Of a stretch of 64,000 nt of DNA, positions 22,201-34,167 are shown in pieces (the stretch's first letter is position 1; each line of letters begins with the position of its first letter). The stretch is from assembly GCA_029532625.1 (NCBI GenBank), contig JARFXM010000009.1, positions 2,294,001 through 2,358,000 of the forward strand. The letters run 5' to 3'. The notes under the pieces are model-generated. The model had not been told where the DNA came from and did not search any database. It saw only the letters and a program-made list of their open reading frames with translations. The position numbers and the translations under genes are program-made. The stretch comes from Lomentospora prolificans. Lineage: Eukaryota; Ascomycota; Sordariomycetes; Microascales; Microascaceae.

Positions 22201-23456
22201 TATGCCTCGTCTCCCATCCAAAAGATTTTGTTAGTTCGTTCGTGCTAACCGCTGCATCTGAGGTCTGGAGCTGGTAGAATAGCCTTTGCAAGGTATAGGC
22301 ACTGTTCGACATGCTGGCATCGTTCTCTGTAGGAATTTCGTAGATAGCCTGATATTGAGCGTCAAGCCGAGTTAGCACAAGGGGGTCAGGACCCCAGGCC
22401 CCGCAATTGTCGGATGAGAGAAGCGGGCAAGCATACCTTGCGGAAGGCGTTAGTGAAGTAGAGCGACTGAAGTAGGGAATTAAGGTAGCATGTGGCGCCC
22501 TGGTTCTTGAGGCCCACATAGCCGGTCTCCTTTTTGGAATCGTAATTGTTGAAGTTGTGCCACAATACGCCTGTTTCGTCTCGGACGACACGGAGATATA
22601 CGGTGATGTTGGCCGCTTCATTCTCACAAAGAGGCCTAGATCCTCTCTCCCAAGGGGTGTTGAACATCCTCCGAAGCTCAACGAAGCGCGTGAAACCCCA
22701 ATCACCTTCTTCCTTAGTGAAACGATGATGCGCATGATGGAATGTGTATAGAGAAGGGTCATTTGGGTTCCAGAGAACGAGCGCGAACTGAACACAGCAG
22801 CTCCAGTTCTCGGGAATGTCGGAGGGGTCAAAACCATGTTCGACGTATATGGAGCACTGGTCTACATTGTTGCCATAAGGAAAAAGCAGGATGCGCCTAA
22901 GCAACGTGGTCGATTAGCTAAAAGGCCCGTTGCGAATTCACGCGCGTGGTGCTTGACGACGTGGTGCACGGCAGTGGGCGGCATCGCCGGGAGAGGGCTG
23001 GGCGCCGGAAAACAACGGCGGGGTGCCTATCGAGAGGTGCAACAAGAGAGACATACCAAGGATAGCCGCCAGCTTGGAAGATAGGACCGTGTTCCTTCCT
23101 AGACATGGAGGTCCAAGACTCGATGGACCAGGTGTGGACTGCATCTTCGACAATCTCGGGCTCCTCGAGAAGGGGAGGCAGGACGACCTCTTTCATAGCC
23201 TCATCTGCACATAGGAAACGATCTCGTTAGCGCCCGGACAGTTTCCCATATTGAAGCGGGGTTAGACGTGATGAGTGGGAAAGCACAGGGTTGGTCGAAG
23301 GGAGGTATGGAGGGGTTGAGGTGGCGTACAGTCGTCGGCGGTGGGGAGGTCATGTAATTGATCTACTTCGGCGTCGGGCATATCGGTATTGATGACGGCG
23401 ACTTGATCTTTCTCGGACATGTTGACGCCGACATAGTCGTCCGAATCTATCATCAT
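19280..23456 (-). CDS. UBP15: Ubiquitin-specific protease, USP7/Ubp15 type (9 exons)
   Basis: Cysteine protease that removes ubiquitin from proteins; orthologues are human USP7, yeast Ubp15 and fission yeast Ubp21/22. Exons: 23456-23330, 23204-23057, 22896-22437, 22348-21406, 21325-20509, 20447-20015, 19957-19643, 19576-19447, 19386-19280; frames join exactly to 1159 aa, the family's usual size. Domains: acidic N-terminus; MATH domain about residues 60-190 (TWSIESWTSM, PWRILLFPYGNNVDQCSIY, WSCCVQFALVLWN); catalytic USP domain with the Cys box GLKNQGATCYLNSLLQSLY (Cys about 228) and the His box GDLNTGHYYAFLKP followed by WFYKYDDDKV; then ubiquitin-like HUBL repeats (VWVMVNRQNKTVRPDVP) and the conserved end LDHPDRTRAARNGPDLFLK. 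Catalytic residues look intact, so an active enzyme is expected. Exon ends may be off by a base or two. Confidence 0.94.
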
Positions 23457-26001
23457 GGCGTTCGGTGATTGGATATTTGGGTTATAGCTCTGTCAATTCA
23501 AGGTTCGACGTCAGCGTCTAGGCAGCGAAACGGGTAGCTCCTCGGTATCATTAGAAAGGTGGGGAAGAGGGGGGGAAATGTAAGGACAAAGACGGTTCAA
23601 GGTAAGAGTAGGCGATTTCAAACAAATAAAGCTTGGGGGATGGATTCTACAACAGGGTATTGTGGAAAAGTTGCAGGTAGACGAGGGCTCGACTAGGGTG
23701 GCGCGGTGGTGATCGAGAGTGGCAGGGCGGGGGAGAGAAATATTGGGGCCTTCTAAAGAGGCAAGTAGGGCCTTACCATTGCGGATTGCACGTAACCATC
23801 GAGGCTAGGAGGGGAATAAAAGGAAAGGACAGGAGTAAGAAGAGGATAGAGGGAAAAGACAAGGATGTCTGTCCGTATGGACTTGGTAAACTGAAGGGGA
23901 GAGCAGAACAAAGACAAGAAGAAGAATTGTAGGCATTGATCGTAGTGATGGATGGATTGATGTCAACGTCCCACCTTTCGGAGTTTTGCAGGAAGGTTTC
24001 TCTTTGGGAGTGGGAAGGCGGGGGCACTTTTTAGTGGTCAGCAAACAGTAGGAGCAACCAGCAGCCAGAAACAGAAGCAGGAGCCACTGGGAACCTGGAA
24101 GAGGCAGGGCGCAAGACACTGTGAGTGGCCAAGCAAGCAGGTGTGGCAAGAGTGGCTATGGCTCCATGTACGAGAGAGTCTGGGTCACTTGGGAAGGACT
24201 GGAAGTACTGTTGAGAGGGTGGAAAGTTGCTGAGGATAAAACGAGTACATGTGGTTTATTGATGACTACTCCCACATGTTGCGACGAGAAAGTTCCAATG
24301 GTCACAGCACACTGGCAGCAGGAGGTCCCTGAACAGAGGAGGAAGTCTTAGCATTACCACCCAACCACTAGGTGCCTCATGTTTGTTTTCGAGACCCAGT
24401 GTAGTGTACCGTCCCTTAGGAAATCCAAACGAACCTGGACCTAATCCTGCGCTGTTACACGTGGAGCATCTTTAGAGCCCGGGAAGAAGGCCACCCTAAC
24501 TTCGACCCATCAACGGGCAGGCACGTGAGGGCTCTTGGATACTGGTCCTCCCTTATTCTATGCCTCCAGGGGCCCTCTCAATCTCGTAGCACTTCACCTT
24601 TTCTCAGCCCGGTCATCCTTCACTCTCAACTGCCTCTCGCGCTAGGACGATTCTCACCCGCGGACACACTGGCCCACCCGAGCGGGAGGAACCAAGGCTG
24701 TGGGTGACTGCTCTATCCGCGGGACTTGGACGGTACAGGTACAGCCCGCCTCGACTGCTCCACTGCGAATCAGACGAGAGTGTTGGTTCCGAAGCGGTAT
24801 CATTCACGACTTGATGGCCACGAACCCTACTCCTCGTTTCGCTCAAGGCGGGGAAGGGAGAGACAGCGAGAGCGAGAGTGAGCGGCACAGGAAATTTTGT
24901 GCTAGGAGCGCCGAAGGCCCGGGATGCTAGAAATGAGAATCCGGGACCATCCGATTCCCTCTGCTTTTTTTTTTTTTTTTTTGTTAATCTCTCCGCTCGG
25001 AGTGGGAAACTCGGGGCCAGCTCCATCTATGGATGCCTGCATGTGGCAATACTTCATCTGGGGTATTGCAAGCAACCACTCAACTTGGCTCGGCAAAGAG
25101 TCTCGGAGGCAAAGGCAATCCTGATGCCTCATCGAATTCCAAAAACTGTGAGCGGTGAGTAGCGGCTCATCATGCCTCCAAGGTACAGACAGTGCCGTAC
25201 CTGCACCATAGTCCGGTGCGATTTGGCGGGAGCGACATTGGTGTCCTGAAAAGGTACCTGGTAGAACTAGTTGTGTACCTTGATGTAGCTTTCCCCCGAC
25301 GATGACGTTGGTGTCAACCTGAAGGAACAACCGCCGGAGGCATTCGGCGCTCGAGAACAGGGAATATCAGCATCCCCCTCAAGCTCTCTCGTTTATACTG
25401 GCTACTATACATTGGAGCCGCCTTAGCCAACCCAGTCATCGGCCACTGGATAGATGGGATGCAAGGAACCAAACACGACAGAAGAGCATGACCACTTGCT
25501 ACACCTAGAAGAGCTCAAAGCTATGAGGTTGATCAAGAGCGCGTCCTCGGTTCTTGTGAGTGTCCATTTAATCGGGAGTTATGCTTGAGCCTTATACGTC
25601 GGCTCTGCTTTTCTTCAGTGGGTTTACAAACCCCAATGCGTGCTGTAGCCAGCGCTCTGCCGGAAATACCCACGTTCCGCATCGTAGTCACTGGGCTCCA
25701 TACTTTTAGGTGGTGTTGGTTGGTTATCTAATAGGAATCAGCATGCCAATGAGTGGTCGTAGCCAAGCGGTATTGATGACTCAACCCCACATTGGGAGCT
25801 TAGTGGGCTACTTGCATCCGCGCCAGCATCTATTCAATATACCCATGAATTTACAGCGTGATTCACCCAATTCCACCCTCAACCGAAAGAATTCAATCCG
25901 ACCCCCGTCCGACACGCAAACTCTCTTGACAACTCCCTTCTTTACCCGCCAGTTCCGCAGCAACTATTGCTTCCCTCCCATTGCTGCATGGAACAGCCGG
26001 A
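23457..26001. other. Intergenic region between UBP15 and the PDK-family kinase
   Basis: About 2.5 kb between two divergent start codons, holding both promoters. It includes a T18 tract at 24965-24982. No supportable gene; the ORFs of 60-142 codons lack family motifs. Confidence 0.4.
24965..24982. repeat. T18 tract
   Basis: Eighteen consecutive T on the plus strand in non-coding DNA. Confidence 0.85.
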
Positions 26002-27633
26002 ATGCCTCCCGTAGCGGTCCGACGAGCTGCCACAGCTCGTCGCATAACATGCTCCGCCGCTCTCGCCCTGTCGCCGACCAGCTCTCTCAGTCTTCGACCC
26101 CACCGATGTCGAGGGGACCGATCACACACCACCGCGGCATGGCGCCCCGTGTCTGTCCTTGACGAGTATGTTCTGTTCCTTTTCTCTTTTCTTTTTTCTT
26201 TTTTTTTTCCTGCGAAGAGCGTGATTTCCGCTTTTTGCTTGCGATATGCTGATGATTTCTTCGTCTCTTTTGCTGTAGATGGGTTGCCAAGGAGGCTCGT
26301 CCGATCAGTCTCCGACAATTGATGGTATTCGGCCGTTCCCTAACTGAGTCTCGCCTTATAAATTCGGCCAACTATGTACGGACGGAGCTTCCGACCAGGT
26401 GTGTATTCGAGAACCTGGGGCTGGCGTAGGTCGGTGGTTAACGGTGAACTTCTAGAATCGCTCACCGAATTCGGGATATGCAACATCTACCATACGCCGT
26501 TGTCAAGAACCGGCACATCAGCGACGTGTATAACTTATACTACAATGCCTTCGACTCCTTCCGAAAGATAAAGGAGATAAATACCCTCGAAGAAAACGAC
26601 GAGTTTTGCAAGACAATCAGCAAGAACCTTCAAGCTCACCTTACTGTCATCCCTAAACTAGCCATGGGCATAATAGAGTGCAGCGACCTCATGGACGAGC
26701 AGTCGCTCGACAAGTTTATGAACACCATTCTAAGATCGGTACGACTCGAGCTTGCGAACTGTTTTCTTCCCTTCATCGCCGCACATGACTAACTTGTACG
26801 CCTTGTAGAGGATATCCCGCCGAGTTATCGCAGAACAGCACCTCGCCCTAACAGATACCTACAACTCTCCCTGGTTCTCCCCGGGGGCCAAGCTCTCCGA
26901 GGCCGACTTTATCGGCGAAGTTTTCATCAAGTGCGTAGCCAAAGACGTCGTCGACCGCTGTGGCCGCACCGTTCAGGCTCTCGCTCGTGCCACCTACGGA
27001 CCCGAAGTCCAGGTTCCGGAAATCAAGGTAGAGGGCCATCTCTCGGCCAGCTTTCCTTATATCCTCAGCCACCTCGAGTACATTGTTGGCGAGCTCCTCC
27101 GTAACTCCGTCCGAGCCGTCATCGAGCGCCAGATCCGCGAAAGCGGCACAGCCAAGGCCGGTGCCACGGAGCCCGTCGCGCCCATCGAGGTCACCATCTG
27201 CGAATCCCCGCAACTCATCATCATTCGCATCTCCGATCGAGGCGGCGGCGTGCCCCGCGACATCCTCCCCCACATCTGGTCCTTTAGCAAGGGCCCCCGC
27301 GGACAGAAGCTCCTCGAGAACCTCGGCCAGGTCCCCAAGATGGCGGCCACCATGCAGGAGCTGCACGTGCACGACGAGATTGGACGAGCCGACCTGCGCA
27401 CGCCGAGCTACGATTCTCCCAGCACGTCATCTCTCAGCTCGCTGTCGAAGAGGCCACCTAACCTCCAGCTCGGGATGGGTCTGCCCCTCAGCAGGGTGTA
27501 CGCCGAATACTGGGCCGGCAGCCTCGAGCTGCATAGCCTTGAAGGTTACGGCGTCGATACCTTTCTCCAAATCTCGAGACTGGGCAATAAGAACGAGCAG
27601 TTGACGACCAGGGCAACCATTGACGCCGTTTAG
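26002..27633 (+). CDS. Mitochondrial protein kinase, PDK/BCKDK family (4 exons)
   Basis: Phosphorylates and inactivates the E1 subunit of a mitochondrial 2-oxoacid dehydrogenase (pyruvate or branched-chain). Exons 26002-26165, 26279-26398, 26456-26738 and 26809-27633, 463 aa. The first ATG of the open frame is 26002; the N-terminus (MPPVAVRRAATARRITCSAALALSP) is Arg-rich, hydroxylated and free of acidic residues, as a mitochondrial presequence should be. The N-terminal helical domain shows RPISLRQLMVFGRSL, HRIRDMQHLPYAVVKN and IPKLAMGIIE. The GHKL ATPase domain has the N box HLEYIVGELLRNSVRAVIE, the G1 box DRGGGVPRD, FSKGPRG and the G2 box GMGLPLSRVYAEYWAGSLEL. Sequence alone does not tell a pyruvate dehydrogenase kinase (yeast Pkp1/Pkp2) from a BCKD kinase; the long insert between FSKG and GMGL resembles fungal Pkp2-like proteins. 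Confidence 0.92.
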
Positions 27634-28732
27634 GAGACTCGCTTGCAACAACTCGGTTGACTACCCTCAGTCCCGTTTTATTCGCGGCTTGCGGCCACTC
27701 CTTTACATGAGGAAATATTTTTTCTTTTTTTTTTTTTTTTTTTTTTTCAACTTTTCACCAAGCCACCTTTTGTTATCAGGGATACGAAATTCTCGAAATG
27801 AGGACCTCATACTATGCATGGCGCAATGGGTGTTGCTGATTCTAATGGTTTAAACGGGGAATCTGGTTCATGTTCATCATCTAGGTTCTTTATGTGGCCG
27901 GTTCCGAGGTTGGAGTGGGCGACCAAAGCGAACTCGGTGTAAGTGTGGATCTTTCAAACCGCCGTTAGATGCGGCAAAGAATATACAATAGAACATTATT
28001 CCTATCGAGTGTGCTCCTCTCGTCTCATGTTATATATAAGCCATCTACCATCTACATAGGAGCGAACACTCTCGGGATGGGGACGCATTAGATATAAGGG
28101 GGAAAAGGTCAAGACTCTCTCATTAACTGGTATCATGAAAGGGTGTCGGCTGAATTACATCAGAGCTAAACGTAACTACCTGGAAAGGCAAAGAAAAAAG
28201 AATTCGAAAAAGGGGGATTTTGGTAAAAGCAAGAAGAAACGTAAAACGGCAGCTATAGAAAATAAAAGAAAAGGAGCTCGAGGTGAGGACAAGGACACGA
28301 AGACTCGAGCAGAATCCGCTTGTCCCTTCGCCCATCTGGAACTCGATTCTGCCCTGCCAAACAAAGGATGAGTTTTGCTCAGCAGCGGCCCAAACCCAAA
28401 AGACCAAACGCATCCATAAGGTGTTTTCTGAATCCGCCGCCATTTTTCAGAGCAAAACATCAGTCAACAGCACTGTACCCGGCATTGCAGCTTTATGGGG
28501 CCCTCTGGCAAATCATCCAGTTCGGTAGACAAAAGACAATTCGGGCTTATTTATATTGTGAGCGTAGACCTAATAATCCCCGACAGGACTTAAACACAGA
28601 TTAAAGGGGGAGGGGAGTCTGAGAGGACTTGTATAATGAGGGAGGGAGAAGAAATGAGAGAGAGAACCAGTCGTCCGGGTATAGGCGTTGCGAGCAGCAG
28701 GGCATGAAAGTGAAACGAGAAATCCCAAAAGT
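27634..28732. other. Intergenic region between PDK-family kinase and septin
   Basis: About 1.1 kb between convergent genes, with a T23 tract at 27725-27747. It should contain both 3' UTRs. No gene seen. Confidence 0.4.
27725..27747. repeat. T23 tract
   Basis: Twenty-three consecutive T, preceded by a shorter T-run and one C, about 90 bp past the kinase stop codon. Confidence 0.8.
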
Positions 28733-30166
28733 TTAACGGCGGCCATGGCTACGGACGGCGCTGCCCTGCATTTGCTCGAGCTCAATTTCGAGTTGCTTGA
28801 TCTGGGCGTGGGTCTGCTCGAGATCCTTGTTAAGGCGGTCGCGCTCGGCAATAAGCTTCTGCTCCCATTGTCGGAATCGCTGTTCCTCAATCTTGACCTG
28901 TTCGGTGAACCGCTTCCTGAGGGTCTCCTCCTCCTCCTTGAACTTGGGGTTATCGAGCTTCCGGGGCCGGGCCTCGCCAAACTTGCGAGTCTCCATCTGC
29001 TGGGCGCGGTAGGCCTCGTAGTGGAGCTCCTCGGTAGTGTGGATGAGGTCGAGCATGTGAGTTCGGATAAGGATGGAGCGGAGCTTCTTGAAGTCGCAGT
29101 GGTCCTCGTTCTCGACCTCGGCGACACCCCACGAGTACTGTCGGCCCTTGACAATGCGGCCATCGCTGGTCTTAACATCCTTCTCGGAACCGATGACGGC
29201 GAAAGGCATAGCGGCCATGAGGCTTCGGGCGTGCTGAGCGGCGGCATCGTCATCCTCCTCGATGGGGGGCTGGTAAATCTTGATGCTCTGCGCCTCGATA
29301 ACGGCACGGACCTGGACAATGGGTTAGCGCGAGTGTTCATAATCCGGCATAGTGCACTGGTTGACATACCCTCTGCTTGAACTTAGCAAGGTCAGCGGGG
29401 CTGAGGGTATCAGCCTTGGCGATGACGGGAATGAGGTTGACCCTAGAGCAGAGTCGCTTCATGACCTCAATGTCCAGGGGCTTAAGGGTGTGGCCGGTGG
29501 GGCGGATGAAGTAGAGGCAGGCGTGGACACGGAGATCGATCTTGTCCTGGCGGCGGGGTTGCTGCTCCTGCAACATGTAAGACTCATGCTGGTCATCGAG
29601 GAACTCGATGATCGGCATCCACGAGTCACGGTTGTTGACATAGTCGCCGAATCCAGGGGTATCGATGACGGTGAGGCGGACTGCGGAGGATCAATTAGCA
29701 AAGATCGGCCGAATTAGGTATTTTCTTGGGGACAATGGCATGCAACGCAGCGGAAAAGGGGCGGAGAGGAGGGCGAATTGTTGAGCGGTGTCGGACTCTC
29801 TCCGTGCACAAACATACCCTTGAAGAACTTCTCCTCCAACTCAGCCTTGGTGATCTCGATCTCGACGGTCTTGTCGACCTGCTTCTGGTGGCGGCGCTTG
29901 TGGTCGGCGTAGTTCTTGATGGTGGTAGAGAACAGAGTGTTGATGAAGGTAGTCTTTCCCAAGCCCGACTCACCAGCAACCTATCGATTGGGAAGACATG
30001 GCGCGTTAGCATGCCTTGAAAAGTGATGCAAGGACGTTGGATAGGTCTCAGAAGGCTATACCATAATGGTGAAGGCGGCACCTCGCTTCGCAACGATCTT
30101 GTGTCGCTGGTTAGGGAGGTTGGCAATGCCAATCGGTGAGGCACTCTCAGCAACGGACGGGGCCAT
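28733..30166 (-). CDS. CDC12: Septin, Cdc12/AspC type (4 exons)
   Basis: GTP-binding cytoskeletal protein that forms hetero-oligomeric filaments at septa, hyphal tips and infection structures. Exons 30166-30062, 29980-29818, 29680-29370 and 29311-28733, 385 aa, all frames joining. Motifs in order: polybasic ANLPNQRHKIVAKRG before the G domain; G1 GESGLGKTT (residues 38-46, split from the start by intron 1); G3 DTPGFGD; G4 AKAD; the septin-unique element WGVAEVENEDHCDFKKLRS; then a C-terminal coiled coil (about residues 300-380) heavy in Glu, Arg and Gln. The short N-terminus and the HKRRHQKQVDKTVEI insert fit the Cdc12/AspC group best; Cdc3-like (AspB) is less likely because its P-loop is normally followed by Ser. 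Divergent from PWP2. Confidence 0.93.
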
Positions 30167-31154
30167 GTTGGACAGTTGTTACCGGGGAATTAGGGGGCGG
30201 TGTCAATGATGGCGGATCGTGACAATTAGAAAATGGACCAAATGGTTATTGTTTGTTTTTTCCTTTTTGCGTCAAAACAATGCACAGGCGCAGCTTCGAG
30301 GTTGTTTGGAGATTGTTGTTTCAATGGACGGTGAGGAGGGGACCGTTAAACGGGAGAGTTTGGAGATGGAGATATTGGGAAGCGGAGCCTGCGCTTTCAG
30401 GGGAAACACGGCGAAATTTCCTTTCGTTGCAAAAATCAATTGGACGGGGGGAGGTTGGAAGGTTGAGCCATATCAGTGTCCTGCCAATCCCAGCCCCTGT
30501 CCACTCGGTTCGGGGTCCTCAAATCACAAGAGCTGGCTGTGGCTGGCTGTCAGAGCGAGGGGGACACTGCGAATATGGAACATTGGGCCCAGCGCACCGA
30601 CCGATATCTAGGGCACATTTAGGCCTAAGACTCAGGGTGCCTGAGGGGGGGAACGGCCAGCCAGCAGTAAGATTACCAGAAGGAGTAGACCTTGGTACCT
30701 TCAAAGAGTGTGTATGTACTCGTAGCGTGTACTAGCAAGCTATCATTTAACGTGTGGTACCAGTCCGTTGCTCATGTCTGCAGTGCATGGCCCATGTACC
30801 CCTCAGCTGCTGGTTGGATCGAATTGTTTTAAATTGAGCTATCACTGGCCTACCCACACTCGCAATATCCACACATAATCTGGAGAAGAATCAAATATTT
30901 ACCGAAAACCATCCGTCTCACCGCTTTGACCAGTTTCGGGAGTTTTATGCGCCACACAAGCACATGAGACCTCAAGAAAGCCTGCCAGCCACACGGAACG
31001 TCCCCCCCACAATGTGGCTGGTATCTGTGGGCCTGGCCCGCCGCCAATCGATAAGAAAATCAAAAAATCGGCGGGCAGAAAAAAGTTGCGAGCTTCCATG
31101 CCACTTTGACGACGGCCGACCATAGAGGGACAATTTGGAAAGCTGCTTGTCAAG
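30167..31154. promoter_or_regulatory. Shared intergenic region between septin and PWP2
   Basis: About 990 bp between divergent start codons, containing both promoters. I looked for the ribosome-biogenesis elements common upstream of genes like PWP2 (RRPE, PAC) and found no exact match. No gene. Confidence 0.45.
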
Positions 31155-33989
31155 ATGAAGACCAATTTCAAGGTATGTTGCTTCTAGATTATTTTAAATC
31201 TCCAGACTAACCCAAATTTCCTAGTTTTCCAACCTCTTGGGGACGGTCTACTGCCAAGGAAACCTTCTCTTCGACCCCGAAGGAACCCACCTCTTCTCGC
31301 CTGTCGGCAACAGAGTCACAGTCTTCAACCTCGTCGAGTATGCGCGCCTCCGCTCCCAACACCTTAAAACTCTCGCCTATGGTAGCTGCGTGGGCTCTAA
31401 ATACTGATGTGTGTTTATAGTAACAAATCTTACACATTCCCCTTTGCGCATCGCAAGAACATTGCTAGGATAGGGCTCACGCCGCAGGGAAACCTTCTGC
31501 TCTCCGTCGACGAAGATGGCTTCGCCATCCTCACAAACGTGCCCCGGCGCATACCAATATACCACTTCTCCTTCAAATCTCCCATCACCGCTCTATCCTT
31601 CTCACCGTGCGGCCGCTATTTCGTTGTCGGACTCCAGCGCAAGATCGAGGTCTGGCATGTGCCGTCTACCCCCGACGCCAATTCCGACGGAGAGCTCGAG
31701 TTCGCGCCCTTTGTAAAACACCACACCCACAACCAGCACTTTGACGAAGTGAGGCACATCGAATGGTCTAGCGATTCCCGGTTCTTCCTCAGTTCGTCCA
31801 AGGACTTGACGTCCAGGATATGGAGCGTCGAGGCGGAGGAAGGCTTCACGCCAACCGTCCTTGGAGGACATAAGCAAGCAGTCATCGGCACGTGGTTCTC
31901 GGAGGATCAGGAGACAATCTATACCGTCAGCAAAGACGGTGCCGTCTTTACTTGGCAATATACTGGGCGCCCCAAGAACGAGGACGAGATGGCCGATAGC
32001 GACGATGAGGAGGAGGTCGACGCGAGATGGAGGATAGTCAACCGCAATTACTTTATGCAAGGAAGCGCGCACGTCCGCTGTGCGACGTTTCATCCCGCTA
32101 CAAACCTGCTCGTTGCGGGCTTCTCTAACGGCATCTTTGGACTATACGAGATGCCCGATTTCAACATGATCCACACACTCAGCATATCGCAGAACAACAT
32201 TGACTTCGTCACGATAAACAAGACCGGAGAGTGGCTAGCTTTTGGGGCCTCGAGGTTAGGCCAGCTCTTAGTGTGGGAGTGGCAGTCGGAGTCATATATC
32301 CTGAAGCAGCAAGGCCACTTTGATTCGATGAATTCGCTCGTGTATTCGCCGGATGGCCAACGTATCGTCACGGCGGCGGACGACGGAAAACTCAAGGTGT
32401 GGGACATCGAGTCCGGGTTCTGCATAGTCACGTTTACCGAGCACTCGAGCGGCGTAACAGCGTGCGAGTTCGCCAAGAAGGGCAACGTCCTCTTCACCGC
32501 CAGTCTAGACGGTTCGGTGCGGGCGTGGGACCTCATCAGGTACAGAAATTTCCGAACATTTGCTGCGCCGACCAGGTTATCGTTCTCGTGTATGGCGGTC
32601 GATCCCAGCGGTGAAGTTGTGGCTGCGGGTTCTCTCGATTCCTTCGACATCCACATCTGGAGCGTACAGACGGGCCAGCTCCTCGATCGCTTGTCTGGCC
32701 ACGAAGGCCCTGTATCTTCGCTAGCCTTTGCTCCCGGCGGTGACGTCCTAGTGAGCGGGAGCTGGGATCGCACAGCTCGCATCTGGTCCGTGTTCAACAG
32801 GACGCAAACCAGCGAACCCCTACAACTCCAAGCCGACGTTCTCGACGTCGCAATTAGGCCAGATTCCCAGCAGCTTGCGGTTTCCACACTCGATGGCCAG
32901 CTCACGTTCTGGGACATCAAAGACGCCGAGCAGCAAGCCGGCCTGGACGGGCGCAGGGATATCTCTGGCGGCCGCAAAATCACAGACAGGCGGACGGCCG
33001 CCAACTCGGCGAGCTCCAAGAGCTTCAACACGATCCGTTACAGCACGGACGGAAGTTGCGTGCTGGTGGGAGGCAACAGCAAGTACATCTGCCTCTACTC
33101 GGTCAACTCGATGGTGCTCCTCAAGAAGTTCACCGTCAGCGTCAACCTCTCGCTCTCGGGCACGCAAGAGTTCCTCAACAGCAAGCAACTCACCGAGGCC
33201 GGCGCCGCCGACCTCATCGACGACGAGGAGGTTTCGGACCGGGAGAACCGCGCCGAGGCCAACGCGCTGCCCGGCTCGAAGCGCGGCGACCCCTCGGCGA
33301 GGCGGAAGAGGCCTGACGTCCGCGTCACCAGCCTCGGCTTCTCCCCCACCGGCACCTCCTTCTGCGCCGCCACCACCGAGGGCCTCCTCATCTACAGCCT
33401 CGACAACAACCTCCAGTTCGACCCCTTTGACCTCAACATGGAGATCACGCCCGCGTCGACCCTCTCCGTGCTCAAGAACGAGCGCGACTACCTCAAGGCG
33501 CTCGTCATGGCCTTCCGCCTCAACGAGGCCAGCCTCATCAAGCAGGTCTTCCTCTCCATCCCCCACACCGACATCGCCCTCGTCGTCCAGGACGTCCCCA
33601 CCGTCTACGTCTCGCGCCTGCTCCGCTTCGTCGCCGCGCAGACCGAGTCCTCGCCCCACATCGAGTTCTGCCTCCTCTGGATCAAGGCTCTCGTCGACAA
33701 GCATGGTGCCTGGCTGAGTGCCAACCGAGGCAAGGTCGACGTGGAGCTCCGCATCGTTGCGCGTGCCGTCGCTAGGATGCGCGACGAAATCAGGAGACTG
33801 GCCAACGACAACGTGTATATGGTGGATTACCTCGTGGGCCAGGGCGTGCAGGCTAGCAACGGCGGAAAGGATAAAGCGCTGGAGTGGTTCTCCGGGGACG
33901 CGGCGTTGAAGCTAAAGGCTACGGCGGATGGGGAGGATGAAGGGAGCAAGGGGGAATCGGACGAAGATGAATGGTTGGGATTGGAATAG
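31155..33989 (+). CDS. PWP2: Pwp2 / Utp1, U3 snoRNP WD-repeat protein (3 exons)
   Basis: Component of the UTP-B module of the small-subunit processome, needed for 18S rRNA maturation in the nucleolus. Exons 31155-31172, 31225-31337 and 31421-33989 give 899 aa. The first exon is only 18 nt (MKTNFK) and is needed for the conserved KFSNLLGTVY start. Tandem WD40 repeats fill residues 1 to about 600 (SRIWSVEAEE, DGKLKVWDIESG, DGSVRAWDLIRYRNFRTF, SGSWDRTARIWSV). The Pwp2 signatures FAHRKNIARIGLTPQGNLL and YRNFRTFAAPTRLSFSCMAVD are present. The C-terminal 200 residues are the Utp12 dimerisation domain (LKNERDYLKALVMAFRLNEA), then an acidic tail. It converges on the AflY-like gene with under 180 bp between stops. 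Confidence 0.96.
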
Positions 33990-34167
33990 GAAAGGGTTTA
34001 ATACCATTTTTACATATTTGGGATTGATTTCTTTTTTGTATGTTAGGATTTTACTATCACACAATTTGGGGAGTTGTTTTAGAATCCAAAGAGGAAAAAA
34101 ACAAAAAGAGAAAAGCGACCCGTTGTTCTCGTTTCCCAATTTCATTCCATCATGTCATTTTATTAGT

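Noticed and set aside
32090..33704. Long minus-strand ORFs (294-313 codons) opposite PWP2
   Set aside because: They mirror the third-position G/C bias of PWP2 codons; no family motif and no splice logic.
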